Of a stretch of 64,000 nt of DNA, positions 56,214 to 64,000 are shown in pieces. The DNA is taken from NCBI RefSeq assembly GCF_016892625.1, contig NZ_JAFEMW010000004.1, positions 248,001 to 312,000 on the forward strand, written 5' to 3'. Under the pieces are notes generated by a model. That model was not told the DNA's origin. It did no database searches and saw only the letters and a program-made list of their open reading frames with translations. Source of the DNA: Brevibacterium sp. RIT 803. GTDB lineage: Bacteria > Actinomycetota > Actinomycetes > Actinomycetales > Brevibacteriaceae. The translations under genes were made by a program, and so were the position numbers. The stretch's first letter is position 1, and each line of letters opens with the position of its first letter.

Positions 56214-56246
56214 CCGCTCCAAGCGGGAGTGTGCCGCTGTGAGCGG
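56214..56246. promoter_or_regulatory. Two CCGCT-N3-AGCGG dyads (ClgR-type) upstream of the clpP pair
   Basis: CCGCT-CCA-AGCGG (56214-56226) and CCGCT-GTG-AGCGG (56234-56246) lie 20 bp centre to centre, 43-75 nt before the clpP start. The spacing puts both on one face of the DNA. They resemble the CGCT-N3-AGCG core of ClgR/PopR binding sites. The divergent DUF6412-yidC genes share this region. Confidence 0.65.
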
Positions 56247-56325
56247 ACAGCGCCGCCTTCCCCGACGACGTACAGTGCCGTCGTGATAAAATCAAGCGAC
56301 GATTTCAACTGGAAGGTCGACCGGA

Positions 56326-56631
56326 ATGCTGCTGAACCTGTGGATGACAGTTCAGTTCATCGTGGTGCTGTTGAGCGCCGATGTCGATTCGGTCATTCCC
56401 CAGTCGTCCATGCATCTGATCGTCCTCGTGCTTCTGGGCGCGGTACTGCTGTCACCGGTAGCGCCCTGGGCGGCAAACGCTCTCATCAGGTCTCTGTCCC
56501 TAGCTCCCCACGGCCCCTGGATGCGACGTGAGCGAACCGAAGTTCGCGAATTCCGCATACCTGAGGAACCCGGGACTCCGGGCACCGCGCAAGCCAGGGC
56601 TCCTTCCTTCGTCGTTCGCTCCTTCGCCTGA
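56326..56631 (+). CDS. DUF6412-type small membrane protein
   Basis: A 101-residue protein with two predicted helices in the first 55 residues and a charged C-terminus. It starts after GGAAGG and is upstream of yidC on the same strand. Proteins of this type commonly precede the second YidC gene in actinobacteria; function is unknown. Confidence 0.7.
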   Translation: MLLNLWMTVQFIVVLLSADVDSVIPQSSMHLIVLVLLGAVLLSPVAPWAANALIRSLSLAPHGPWMRRERTEVREFRIPEEPGTPGTAQARAPSFVVRSFA

Positions 56632-56807
56632 ACGACGACTCCATCGCCCTGCTCTGAAGCACGGTCTCTGACGTCACTCCTGTCTGCTCCTTGAGAGTCT
56701 GCCCCTGGTGTCGCCATGCGTCGTTCCGTCCATGAACCCCCATGACGACATCACCACTGCTGCCTGCATGCTTATGCGCATCGGCGGCGCCCAGGAGGGC
56801 CCTCACC

Positions 56808-57623
56808 ATGAACATCTACGAATTTCCACCCATTGAACTGCTCGTCAACGCCGCCTATTGGGTCGTCACCTGGCTCACGACCCTGCTCGAACCACTGGCG
56901 GGCAGCGCAAGCGCCGCGTTGGCCATCGTGGTGCTGACACTCGTCGTCCGCGCCGTCCTCATCCCCGTTGGCCTGTCACAGGTCAGGGCCGGAATCACTC
57001 GACGTCGACTGGCGCCGAAGATCTCCGAGCTGCAGACCCGACACAAGAAGAATCCCGATCTCATGCAGCAGAAGATCATGGAGCTCTACAAGGAGGAGAA
57101 GGCCTCCCCGATGGCCGGCTGCCTGCCCGTGCTCGCTCAGATGCCGGTGCTCATGGCCGTCTACGGCATCTTCATCCAATCCACGATCGGCGGGCATGCG
57201 AATGAACTCCTCGATCATTCGCTGCTGGGCATCCCCCTCAATGCCGGCTTCGTCGGTCTCCTGGGAGACGGGGATCTGACGGTGGTCAGCATTGCGGTCT
57301 TCGCAGTCATCGTCGTGACCATCACTGTCGTCGCCGCCCTGTCGCGGCATCTTCTGACCCCTGACATGCCGCAGACGCCGCCGGTCCAGGCTTCGACTTC
57401 CGATGGACCCGCTATGCCGGACCTCTCAGGCGTGACGAGGATGCTGAGCTTCTTGCCGTTCATGACGGCGGTCATCGCCCTGTTCGTGCCGCTGGCGGCC
57501 ACACTCTATCTCATGACGACGACAGCATGGACCTTGGCAGAGCGTCTCGTACTCAACCGCGCCTTCAAGGTCGACGAGCAGGACGAGACCCTGCCGAAGG
57601 CGCAGAGCAGCTCGGCTGCCTGA
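56808..57623 (+). CDS. YidC/Oxa1-family membrane protein insertase (paralogue)
   Basis: A 271-residue insertase of the short type without a large extracytoplasmic domain. The core helices are at about residues 15-60, 100-125, 140-160, 165-190 and 215-245. The hydrophilic groove Arg is present in RAVLIPVGLSQVRAGITRRR, and the conserved PMAGCLPVLAQMPVLMAVY follows. Start 56808 is set by alignment to the MNIYEFPPIE beginning; the upstream GTG at 56742 is weak. The main yidC usually lies by the origin, so this is a second copy. Confidence 0.9.
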   Translation: MNIYEFPPIELLVNAAYWVVTWLTTLLEPLAGSASAALAIVVLTLVVRAVLIPVGLSQVRAGITRRRLAPKISELQTRHKKNPDLMQQKIMELYKEEKASPMAGCLPVLAQMPVLMAVYGIFIQSTIGGHANELLDHSLLGIPLNAGFVGLLGDGDLTVVSIAVFAVIVVTITVVAALSRHLLTPDMPQTPPVQASTSDGPAMPDLSGVTRMLSFLPFMTAVIALFVPLAATLYLMTTTAWTLAERLVLNRAFKVDEQDETLPKAQSSSAA

Positions 57624-57652
57624 GCGAACCGCTGCACGGTCACGAGACGGAA

Positions 57653-57694
57653 ACAGGGCCGGACCGGAAGACATCGCTTCCGATCCGGCCCTGT
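57653..57694. terminator. Strong bidirectional terminator
   Basis: ACAGGGCCGGACCGGAAG (57653-57670) pairs with CTTCCGATCCGGCCCTGT (57677-57694), one mismatch, 6-nt loop. It lies between the convergent yidC and ClpC-like genes. Confidence 0.85.
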
Positions 57695-57729
57695 GCCGTG
57701 CAGGTGATCACCCTGCAGGCGGCTCTGAC

Positions 57730-60282
57730 TCAGGCTGCCACGGGGACCTCGGCAGGGCCCGCGATCACGCGCAGCGCTCCGTCTTCAACGGTGGCGCTGA
57801 CGGTTCCGCCCTCTGACACCGCCTCGTTGACGAGAAGTTCCGCGATGCGGTCGTCGAGCTCACGCTGAATCACACGCCGCAGCGGACGAGCACCGAACTC
57901 GGGTTCGTATCCGGCGTCGGCCAGCCATTCCACAGCATCCTCGGACACGCTCAGGCTGATGTCCTGGTGTGCCAGACGCTGCACCGACTGCTCCAGCTGG
58001 AGTCGGACGATGACGCGCAGCTGCTCACGGTCGAGCCGAGAGAACATCACGGTCTCGTCGATCCGGTTGAGGAACTCGGGGCGCATGACTTCCTTGAGCT
58101 TGCCCATCACCTTCGCACTCAGGTCCTTCTCCGTGACCTTCGCATCGGTGGAGCTGAAGCCCAGCGGGGTGCTGCCGGCCATGAACTCGGAGCCCAGATT
58201 ACTCGTCATGATGACGACGGTGTTCCGGAAGTCCACGGTTCTCCCCTGTCCGTCGGTCAGACGACCGTCGTCGAGGACCTGGAGCAGCAGATTGAATGCG
58301 TCCGGGTGGGCCTTCTCGACCTCGTCGAGCAGGATCACCGAATACGGCTTCCGCCGGACCTGTTCGGTGAGCTGACCAGCTTCGTCGTAGCCGACGTAGC
58401 CCGGAGGCGAACCTACCAGGCGCGATACGGTGTGACGCTCGCCGAACTCACTCATATCGAACCGGATCATCGCCGACTCGTCGTCGAAGAGGGTCGCGGC
58501 CAGAGACTTGGCCAATTCTGTCTTGCCCACGCCCGTGGGACCCAGGAAGAGGAAGCTGCCGATGGGACGGTTCGGGTCCCCCATGCCCATCTGTGACCGG
58601 CGAACGGCCTTGGACACTGCGGTCACCGCATCGTCCTGGCCGATGACTCGACCATGCAGGACCTCTTCGAGTTTAGCCAGTTTGGCCTTCTGTCCCTGAG
58701 TCATGTTTCCTGCCGGGATTCCCGTGGCACGGGACACGACCTGTGCGATCTGGTCAGCGTCGACGACGCCGGGATCGGCGTGGGCCTGCGCCTGCGCCGC
58801 GGCTTCGTCCGAGTTCTCGGCTGCATGCAGCTTCTCCCCAAGACTCATGATCTCGTCGCGGAGTTCCCCTGCGCGCTCGTAGTTCTCTTCGCCGATGGCG
58901 GTGCTCTTCTCGGTTTCGAGCCGCTCGATCTCTGTCCGCAGAGCGCGGGCATCGATCGTGGGACCACGACGCAGCGACAGACGAGCTCCCGCCTGATCGA
59001 TGAGGTCGATCGCCTTGTCCGGCAGGAACCGATCGTTGATGTAGCGGTCGGAGAGCTCCACCGAAGCGCGGATCGCCTCAGGTGTGTACGTCACATTGTG
59101 GTGTTCGGCGTAGCGACCTTTGAGCCCGTCGAGGATGGCCACAGCATCCTCGATGTTCGGTTCTCCCACGCGCACCGGCTGGAATCGACGTTCGAGAGCT
59201 GTGTCCTTCTCGATCGTGCGGTATTCCTTGAGAGTGGTCGCACCGAGCAGGTGCAGATCTCCTCGGGCCAGCCTGGGCTTGAGGATGTTGCCGGCGTCCA
59301 TCGAGTTGGATTCGCCGTTGCCGCCGGCACCGACGAGGGTGTGGAGCTCATCGACGAAGACGATCATCTCGCCGTCTTCGGCGATCTCGTCGAGTGCACC
59401 TGTCAGACGCTCCTCGAAGTCGCCGCGGTAGCGTGTGCCTGCGAGCATTCCCGGCAGATCGAGTGCGATGACCCGTTTGCCAGACAGCTGCGCCGGGATT
59501 TCGCCGCTGTGGATGGCCTGAGCCAGTCCTTCGGCGATCGCGGTCTTGCCGACACCTGCCTCGCCGAGGAGCACCGGGTTGTTCTTGGTGCGGCGGGCCA
59601 GGATCTCGATCGTCTCCTGAATCTCATCAGCTCGTCCGATCACCGGGTCGAGCTCACCATCAGCAGCCAGAGCCGTGAGATCCGTGCCGAAGCGCTGGAG
59701 CATGGTCTCTTCCGACTGGCCTGCTCCGGGACCGCCTTGCGGATCGCCGGCCTCTGCAGCTTCGGCTCCGGCCTGCAGCCGCTCCTGCGTCACGCCTGCC
59801 TGGGCGAGGATGCGACCGGCAGGCATCTCATGGTTGAGCACGAAGGCGAAGAACAGGTGCTCCGGGTCGACATAGGTCGAACCGAATGCCCGAGCCACCT
59901 GATAGGCGTCGAGCAGCGCACGCTGGCCCGAGCCGGTGAGAGTGAGCGCACCCTCGGACCTCGTGTTCGATGATGCGGGCAGGCGCTCCTCCACGGCGTG
60001 GGCGACCTGTTCGGGGTCTGCTCCCGCCTGGCGGATGGCGGTGACGCCCGGTTCGTTCTCAGCCATAGTGCGCAGAATGTGGAGCGCATCGACCTCGGAC
60101 TGACCATGCTCTCTGGCATAGTCGGCGGCGTTGTCGATGACCTCATGACTGCGCTTGCTCAGCAGCTTGTTGATGTCGACGCTGCGCCCCTGGCGTGAAC
60201 CCTGCTGTCCCTGCAGGAAGCGAGCGAGGAACTCGTCGAACGAGTCGCCGCCGGAACCCGCGGGTCCGAAGAATGTGGCCAA
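57730..60282 (-). CDS. ClpB/ClpC-type AAA+ unfoldase, probably ClpP-interacting
   Basis: An 850-residue Hsp100 protein with two AAA+ modules. The start is TTG 60282, 5 nt after AGGAGG; the ORF extends to 60324 but the extra 14 residues cross the operator. The N-domain (residues about 1-180) has a Gly/Gln-rich opening and two Clp_N repeats. Module 1 has [16 protein letters not shown], module 2 has [15 protein letters not shown]. The linker carries a short UVR motif ([20 protein letters not shown]) as in ClpC, not the long ClpB coiled coil. The loop GSTPLGF aligns to the VGF/IGF ClpP-docking loop, so ClpP partnership is likely. An HspR operator is just upstream. Confidence 0.9.
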   Translation of the reverse strand: MATFFGPAGSGGDSFDEFLARFLQGQQGSRQGRSVDINKLLSKRSHEVIDNAADYAREHGQSEVDALHILRTMAENEPGVTAIRQAGADPEQVAHAVEERLPASSNTRSEGALTLTGSGQRALLDAYQVARAFGSTYVDPEHLFFAFVLNHEMPAGRILAQAGVTQERLQAGAEAAEAGDPQGGPGAGQSEETMLQRFGTDLTALAADGELDPVIGRADEIQETIEILARRTKNNPVLLGEAGVGKTAIAEGLAQAIHSGEIPAQLSGKRVIALDLPGMLAGTRYRGDFEERLTGALDEIAEDGEMIVFVDELHTLVGAGGNGESNSMDAGNILKPRLARGDLHLLGATTLKEYRTIEKDTALERRFQPVRVGEPNIEDAVAILDGLKGRYAEHHNVTYTPEAIRASVELSDRYINDRFLPDKAIDLIDQAGARLSLRRGPTIDARALRTEIERLETEKSTAIGEENYERAGELRDEIMSLGEKLHAAENSDEAAAQAQAHADPGVVDADQIAQVVSRATGIPAGNMTQGQKAKLAKLEEVLHGRVIGQDDAVTAVSKAVRRSQMGMGDPNRPIGSFLFLGPTGVGKTELAKSLAATLFDDESAMIRFDMSEFGERHTVSRLVGSPPGYVGYDEAGQLTEQVRRKPYSVILLDEVEKAHPDAFNLLLQVLDDGRLTDGQGRTVDFRNTVVIMTSNLGSEFMAGSTPLGFSSTDAKVTEKDLSAKVMGKLKEVMRPEFLNRIDETVMFSRLDREQLRVIVRLQLEQSVQRLAHQDISLSVSEDAVEWLADAGYEPEFGARPLRRVIQRELDDRIAELLVNEAVSEGGTVSATVEDGALRVIAGPAEVPVAA

Positions 60283-60300
60283 TCTGACCTCCTGTTGAAA

Positions 60301-60321
60301 CTTGAGCGTGTACGACTCAAT
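60301..60321. promoter_or_regulatory. HAIR element (HspR operator)
   Basis: CTTGAGC-N7-ACTCAAT matches the HspR-associated inverted repeat CTTGAGT-N7-ACTCAAG at 12 of 14 positions. It lies 19 nt before the unfoldase start, overlapping the likely promoter. HspR-regulated clpB/clpC genes are known in actinobacteria. Confidence 0.75.
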
Positions 60322-60372
60322 CAACGATGAAGGCGATGGTCTTATTCCCGAGTGCCGTCCTCGACTTCCCGA

Positions 60373-61227
<855 letters not shown>

Positions 61228-61255
61228 TCACCACGCAATCCCTGCTGACTTTCGC

Positions 61256-61924
61256 TCAGAACTCGAGCACACCGCCGGGACCGCGCAGACGTGCGTGCAG
61301 CCGGTACTCCTTGCCTTCGACGACCTGAGCATCACCGGCACCGAGCACATCGAGGACACGACGGGTATCCTCGGCGTCTGGGGATTCGATGGTGAACTCG
61401 AGGAGCTCCACCGACGGCAGGGACGCCTCGGCGGGGTGGGTCGACTCGCCCCAGTCGATGAGGAAGGGCTGGGTGCCCGTGCTCGGCAACGGAGACCGAG
61501 AAGTCAGACGCCATTCGAGCAGCGTGCCGTCAGCGGTCTCTCGGGACATGTCACGGACCTCGCCGAAGTCGATCCCTTCGGTATTGGCCCCGGCAACCTT
61601 CGCGAGGAAGGCATGTGGGTGGATCGCCCAGGTCTGCAGCGTCAGGCCCTGCGCCAGATGCGCATCCAAAGGCAGGATGCCGTCTGCCGGTGGCTTCTGC
61701 TGTGCGTCCGGACCCAGAATCTCAAGGTAGGTATGAGCGCCGGCGTCCCAGCCTGCTGGGACGAGACCGACAAGATAGTTCGCGGTTCCACGGCCGGGGT
61801 GACTTCCGCCGGCGACCGCGCGGACTCCGGTGAGGCGCTCGAATTCAGCTGCCCCGGCTTCGAGCTCAGGCACCGTGATGATGAGGTGGTCAAGATTGGC
61901 GGGAATCGTACTCAGATCGTCCAT
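61256..61924 (-). CDS. Glyoxalase-like (VOC) domain protein, tandem copy A
   Basis: A 222-residue VOC-superfamily protein of the Glyoxalase_3 type (LDHLIITVPELEAGAAEFERLTGV start, LEILGPD block). It and the next gene are tandem paralogues that share WAIHP, FGEV/LGEV-DMSR, LLEWRLT and QPFLIDW. The start overlaps the stop of copy B by about 13 bp. Substrate is unknown; metal ligands of glyoxalase I are not complete. Confidence 0.85.
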   Translation of the reverse strand: MDDLSTIPANLDHLIITVPELEAGAAEFERLTGVRAVAGGSHPGRGTANYLVGLVPAGWDAGAHTYLEILGPDAQQKPPADGILPLDAHLAQGLTLQTWAIHPHAFLAKVAGANTEGIDFGEVRDMSRETADGTLLEWRLTSRSPLPSTGTQPFLIDWGESTHPAEASLPSVELLEFTIESPDAEDTRRVLDVLGAGDAQVVEGKEYRLHARLRGPGGVLEF

Positions 61925-62565
61925 GATCCACCGGGACCTTTCAATGTGGCGTGCAGGGTTTCTGTGACTCCTGCCTCAACCTCGATGGTAGCCCCCAAGG
62001 ATCGCAGAACTCTGGATGTTGTGTCCACATCTGGGCTCGTCGCCCAGAACCGCTCGAGGCGAACAGCGGGCATCGCCTGCCGTGCGGGATGCGGAGAATC
62101 CTTCCAATCGATGAGGAAGGGCTGGATTCCACCCAGTGCCAGCGGTGTCCGCCGCGTCAGCCTCCATTCGAGAAGCATGCCCTCAGGGGTGCGGCGGGAC
62201 ATGTCGTGAACCTCGCCGAGGTCGATGTGCGGTTCGATTGATCGTGCGGCTGAGGTGACGAGTCCGTCGAAGTCGGCCGGGTGGATCGCCCACCGCTGCA
62301 CAGTGGGCTCGGTGATCCCCGTCAGACGCGAAGCCGCGAGCGCTGGATCCTGTTCGGGGTCGGGGCCGAGGATCTCAAGGTAGATATCGCGGCTGACTCC
62401 TGCACCGACCCCCTCGAGACCAAGCAGAGCATTAGCCGTACCCAGGCCCGGATGAGCACCCCCAGGAATAGCTTCCACACCGAGTATGTTGTGATATTGC
62501 TCAACACTTTCAGCGAGATTGGGCACGGCAATGACGAGATGATCGAATTCCGAAGGCAGCGACAT
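61912..62565 (-). CDS. Glyoxalase-like (VOC) domain protein, tandem copy B
   Basis: A 217-residue paralogue of the downstream gene, about half identical by eye (FDHLVIAVPNLAESVEQY, LEILGPDPEQD, LLEWRLTRRTPL). It begins the two-gene operon and is divergent from the binding-protein gene at 62757. The pair may form a heterodimer; function is unknown. Confidence 0.85.
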   Translation of the reverse strand: MSLPSEFDHLVIAVPNLAESVEQYHNILGVEAIPGGAHPGLGTANALLGLEGVGAGVSRDIYLEILGPDPEQDPALAASRLTGITEPTVQRWAIHPADFDGLVTSAARSIEPHIDLGEVHDMSRRTPEGMLLEWRLTRRTPLALGGIQPFLIDWKDSPHPARQAMPAVRLERFWATSPDVDTTSRVLRSLGATIEVEAGVTETLHATLKGPGGSWTI

Positions 62566-62587
62566 GACTCAATGTTAAGCGATCAGA

Positions 62588-62617
62588 TTGACGCTCAGCA
62601 TGCCGATGCGCTTAACT
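62588..62617 (+). promoter_or_regulatory. Possible promoter of the binding-protein gene
   Basis: TTGACG (62588-62593), then 18 nt, then TTAACT (62612-62617), 140 nt before the start at 62757. Weak. Confidence 0.3.
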
Positions 62618-62756
62618 CAAAATATGCAGACACTCCCAGGGGCTCGAATGCTGTGGCGTCGGATCCACATAGATCTCAAAAGGCTCACCAGCTCCAATTG
62701 TTGAGCACCTGACCAGACCCCAAGCTCGGTTTCATCTGCACAAAGGACCACATCCC

Positions 62757-64000
62757 ATGACGGACCTCCGTCCAGCCACCTCGGCGAACCTCAGTCGAGC
62801 CTACGGGCGACGCAACTTCCTCAGCCTCGGGCTGGGGCTGGGCACGATCATCACGCTCAGCGCCTGCACCCCCACCGATGATGCTCCGCTGCCCGAGGGC
62901 GGCGACCCGGTGCAGGGCGGAGTCCTCACCTACTTCGAGCCCCAGACCTGGACGCTTCTCTACCCGCCCTCGGTCGGGTTCTATCCCAACGGCGGCATCA
63001 TGAACAACATCTCCGCGCGTCTGCTGTGGCAGGACCCGGAGACTCTCGAACTCCACCCCTGGCTCGCCACGCAGCTGCCGGAGATCAACGGCGATGCCAC
63101 CCAATTCACGTTCACGATCCGCCGCGGCGTGACCTACTCCGACGGATCAGCGCTGACTCCGGAGAACGTGGCGAAGAACTTCGACCTCTTCGGACGCGGA
63201 GACGAGACCCGCACTCTCCCGGTCTCCGAGCAGATCTCGAACTATGAGAGCAGCGAGGTCCTCGACGATCAGCGGGTCCGCTTCCACTTCAGCGCCCCTT
63301 CTCCCGGATTCGCCCAGGCGACATCGACGATGAATGCCGGTCTCCTCGCCGATTCGACGCTGGGACTCGACGCTGAGGGATTCGGTCCCGGCGGTGCCAC
63401 ACAGATCCACACCTGCGGTCCGTTCCACATCACCGAGGAGACGATCGGAACGAAGCTGTCCGTGCGCGTCCGTGAGGACTACGACTGGGCGCCACCGCAC
63501 TTCGACCACCAAGGCCGAGCCCACCTCGACGGCATCGACTACCTGGCCAACAATGAGTACTCGGTGCGCATCGGAGCCGTGCTCTCCGGGCAGGCCGACG
63601 GTGTCCGCGACGTCCAGGCCCCTGACGAACCTCGGGTGAAGGAACAGGGCCTGAGCCTCTATGCCAAGGCCACGAACGGCATCAACAACAGCATCAACTT
63701 CCGTTTCCGGCACGAGCTGCTGTCCGACCTCAAGGTCAGGCAGGCCATCATCGCCGCCGTTGACCGGCAGGAGATCGTCGACAAGCTCTTCACCCCCAAC
63801 TACCCGTTGGCCACCGGGCTCTTGGCCAAGGGAGCCATGGGCTACAAGGACCAGTCCGGCTCCTGGGTCCATGACCCCGAGGAGGCGAACCGGCTGTTCG
63901 ATGACGCGGGCTGGTCCGAACGCAACGCCGCCGGCTTCCGCGTCAAGGACGGCCAGGTCCTGGAGCTGGCCGTCAACATCGCGCTGCCGCAGCCACGGTC
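62757..64000 (+). CDS. Extracellular solute-binding protein family 5 (peptide/nickel type), 3' truncated by window
   Basis: At least 414 residues of an ABC transporter binding lipoprotein, cut by the right edge. The N-terminus carries a twin-arginine-like GRRNFLSLGLGLG and lipobox LSAC near residue 38. The family 5 core includes FTFTIRRGVTYSDGSALTPENVAKNFDL and LKVRQAIIAAVDRQEIVD. Start ATG 62757 follows AAAGGA. Substrate is unknown: peptide, nickel or other. Permease and ATPase genes are expected to the right. Confidence 0.93.
   Translation, partial: MTDLRPATSANLSRAYGRRNFLSLGLGLGTIITLSACTPTDDAPLPEGGDPVQGGVLTYFEPQTWTLLYPPSVGFYPNGGIMNNISARLLWQDPETLELHPWLATQLPEINGDATQFTFTIRRGVTYSDGSALTPENVAKNFDLFGRGDETRTLPVSEQISNYESSEVLDDQRVRFHFSAPSPGFAQATSTMNAGLLADSTLGLDAEGFGPGGATQIHTCGPFHITEETIGTKLSVRVREDYDWAPPHFDHQGRAHLDGIDYLANNEYSVRIGAVLSGQADGVRDVQAPDEPRVKEQGLSLYAKATNGINNSINFRFRHELLSDLKVRQAIIAAVDRQEIVDKLFTPNYPLATGLLAKGAMGYKDQSGSWVHDPEEANRLFDDAGWSERNAAGFRVKDGQVLELAVNIALPQPR

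Noticed and set aside
58654..59973. 439-residue plus-strand frame opposite the unfoldase
   Set aside because: Low-motif product overlying a well conserved AAA+ gene on the other strand.

Overview
The window is high-GC actinobacterial chromosome. Gene content and order suggest the order Micrococcales, plausibly Brevibacterium or a relative, but the genus is an inference. The main support is a broken but recognisable gene order shared with the Mycobacterium tuberculosis Rv3659c to Rv3721c stretch: TadA/CpaF and Ssd, acs, a holin-like protein, CoA pyrophosphatase, nth, crp/glxR, an MBL hydrolase, RidA, a DUF4177 micro-protein, a PonA-type PBP, a metallophosphoesterase, asd, ask, recR and dnaX. 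There is no insertion sequence, phage or CRISPR array. Start-stop overlaps (ATGA, TGATG, TTGA) are frequent, so many genes are translationally coupled.

Layout. 1-2.2 kb: start of a Flp/Tad pilus locus running off the left edge. 2.3-8 kb: a large low-complexity membrane protein, acs with a CRP/GlxR-like box, and a holin-like protein. 8-11 kb: a divergent TetR/ABC-2 export cassette bounded by two nearly identical hairpins. 11-19.8 kb: nudL-nth, crp, the ridA/NUDIX-like/MBL operon and a glycine-tailed class A PBP. 19.9-22.8 kb: a zinc/manganese-type ABC importer. 23-25.4 kb: ask-asd. 25.6-30.5 kb: a DUF2975/XRE pair and dnaX-recR. 30.6-36.2 kb: DUF1707, GNAT and a five-gene cassette ending in a membrane-bound spermidine-synthase-like protein. 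36-40.3 kb: mycothiol-type DinB protein, Sir2, flavodoxin, amidase. 41-49 kb: two separate ECF42 sigma/DGPF modules, each behind a matching ECF-type promoter, with a dimethylsulfone monooxygenase, a tRNA-Ser and the SRP RNA. 49-52 kb: an L,D-transpeptidase and an iron-regulated siderophore-binding protein. 52-60.3 kb: a ClgR/PopR-like regulator, a two-component system, a ClpP pair, a second YidC and a ClpC-like unfoldase. The right edge holds a DUF3152 lipoprotein, two tandem glyoxalase-like proteins and a truncated peptide/nickel-type binding protein.

The most interesting set is the Clp neighbourhood. One ClpP (55527-56171) keeps the Ser-His-Asp triad. Its translationally coupled partner (54949-55530) has Ala in place of the catalytic Ser and Arg in place of the catalytic His, so it resembles a ClpR-type inactive subunit. 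Two CCGCT-N3-AGCGG dyads precede the pair, a ClgR/PopR-like regulator lies 2.6 kb away, and an unfoldase with an LGF loop and an HspR (HAIR) operator lies 1.6 kb away. Other leads are the paired ECF42 modules, a NUDIX-family protein with a destroyed Nudix box, a Sir2 protein missing one zinc cysteine, and the uncharacterised DUF4178-DUF2617-DUF350-SpeE cassette.
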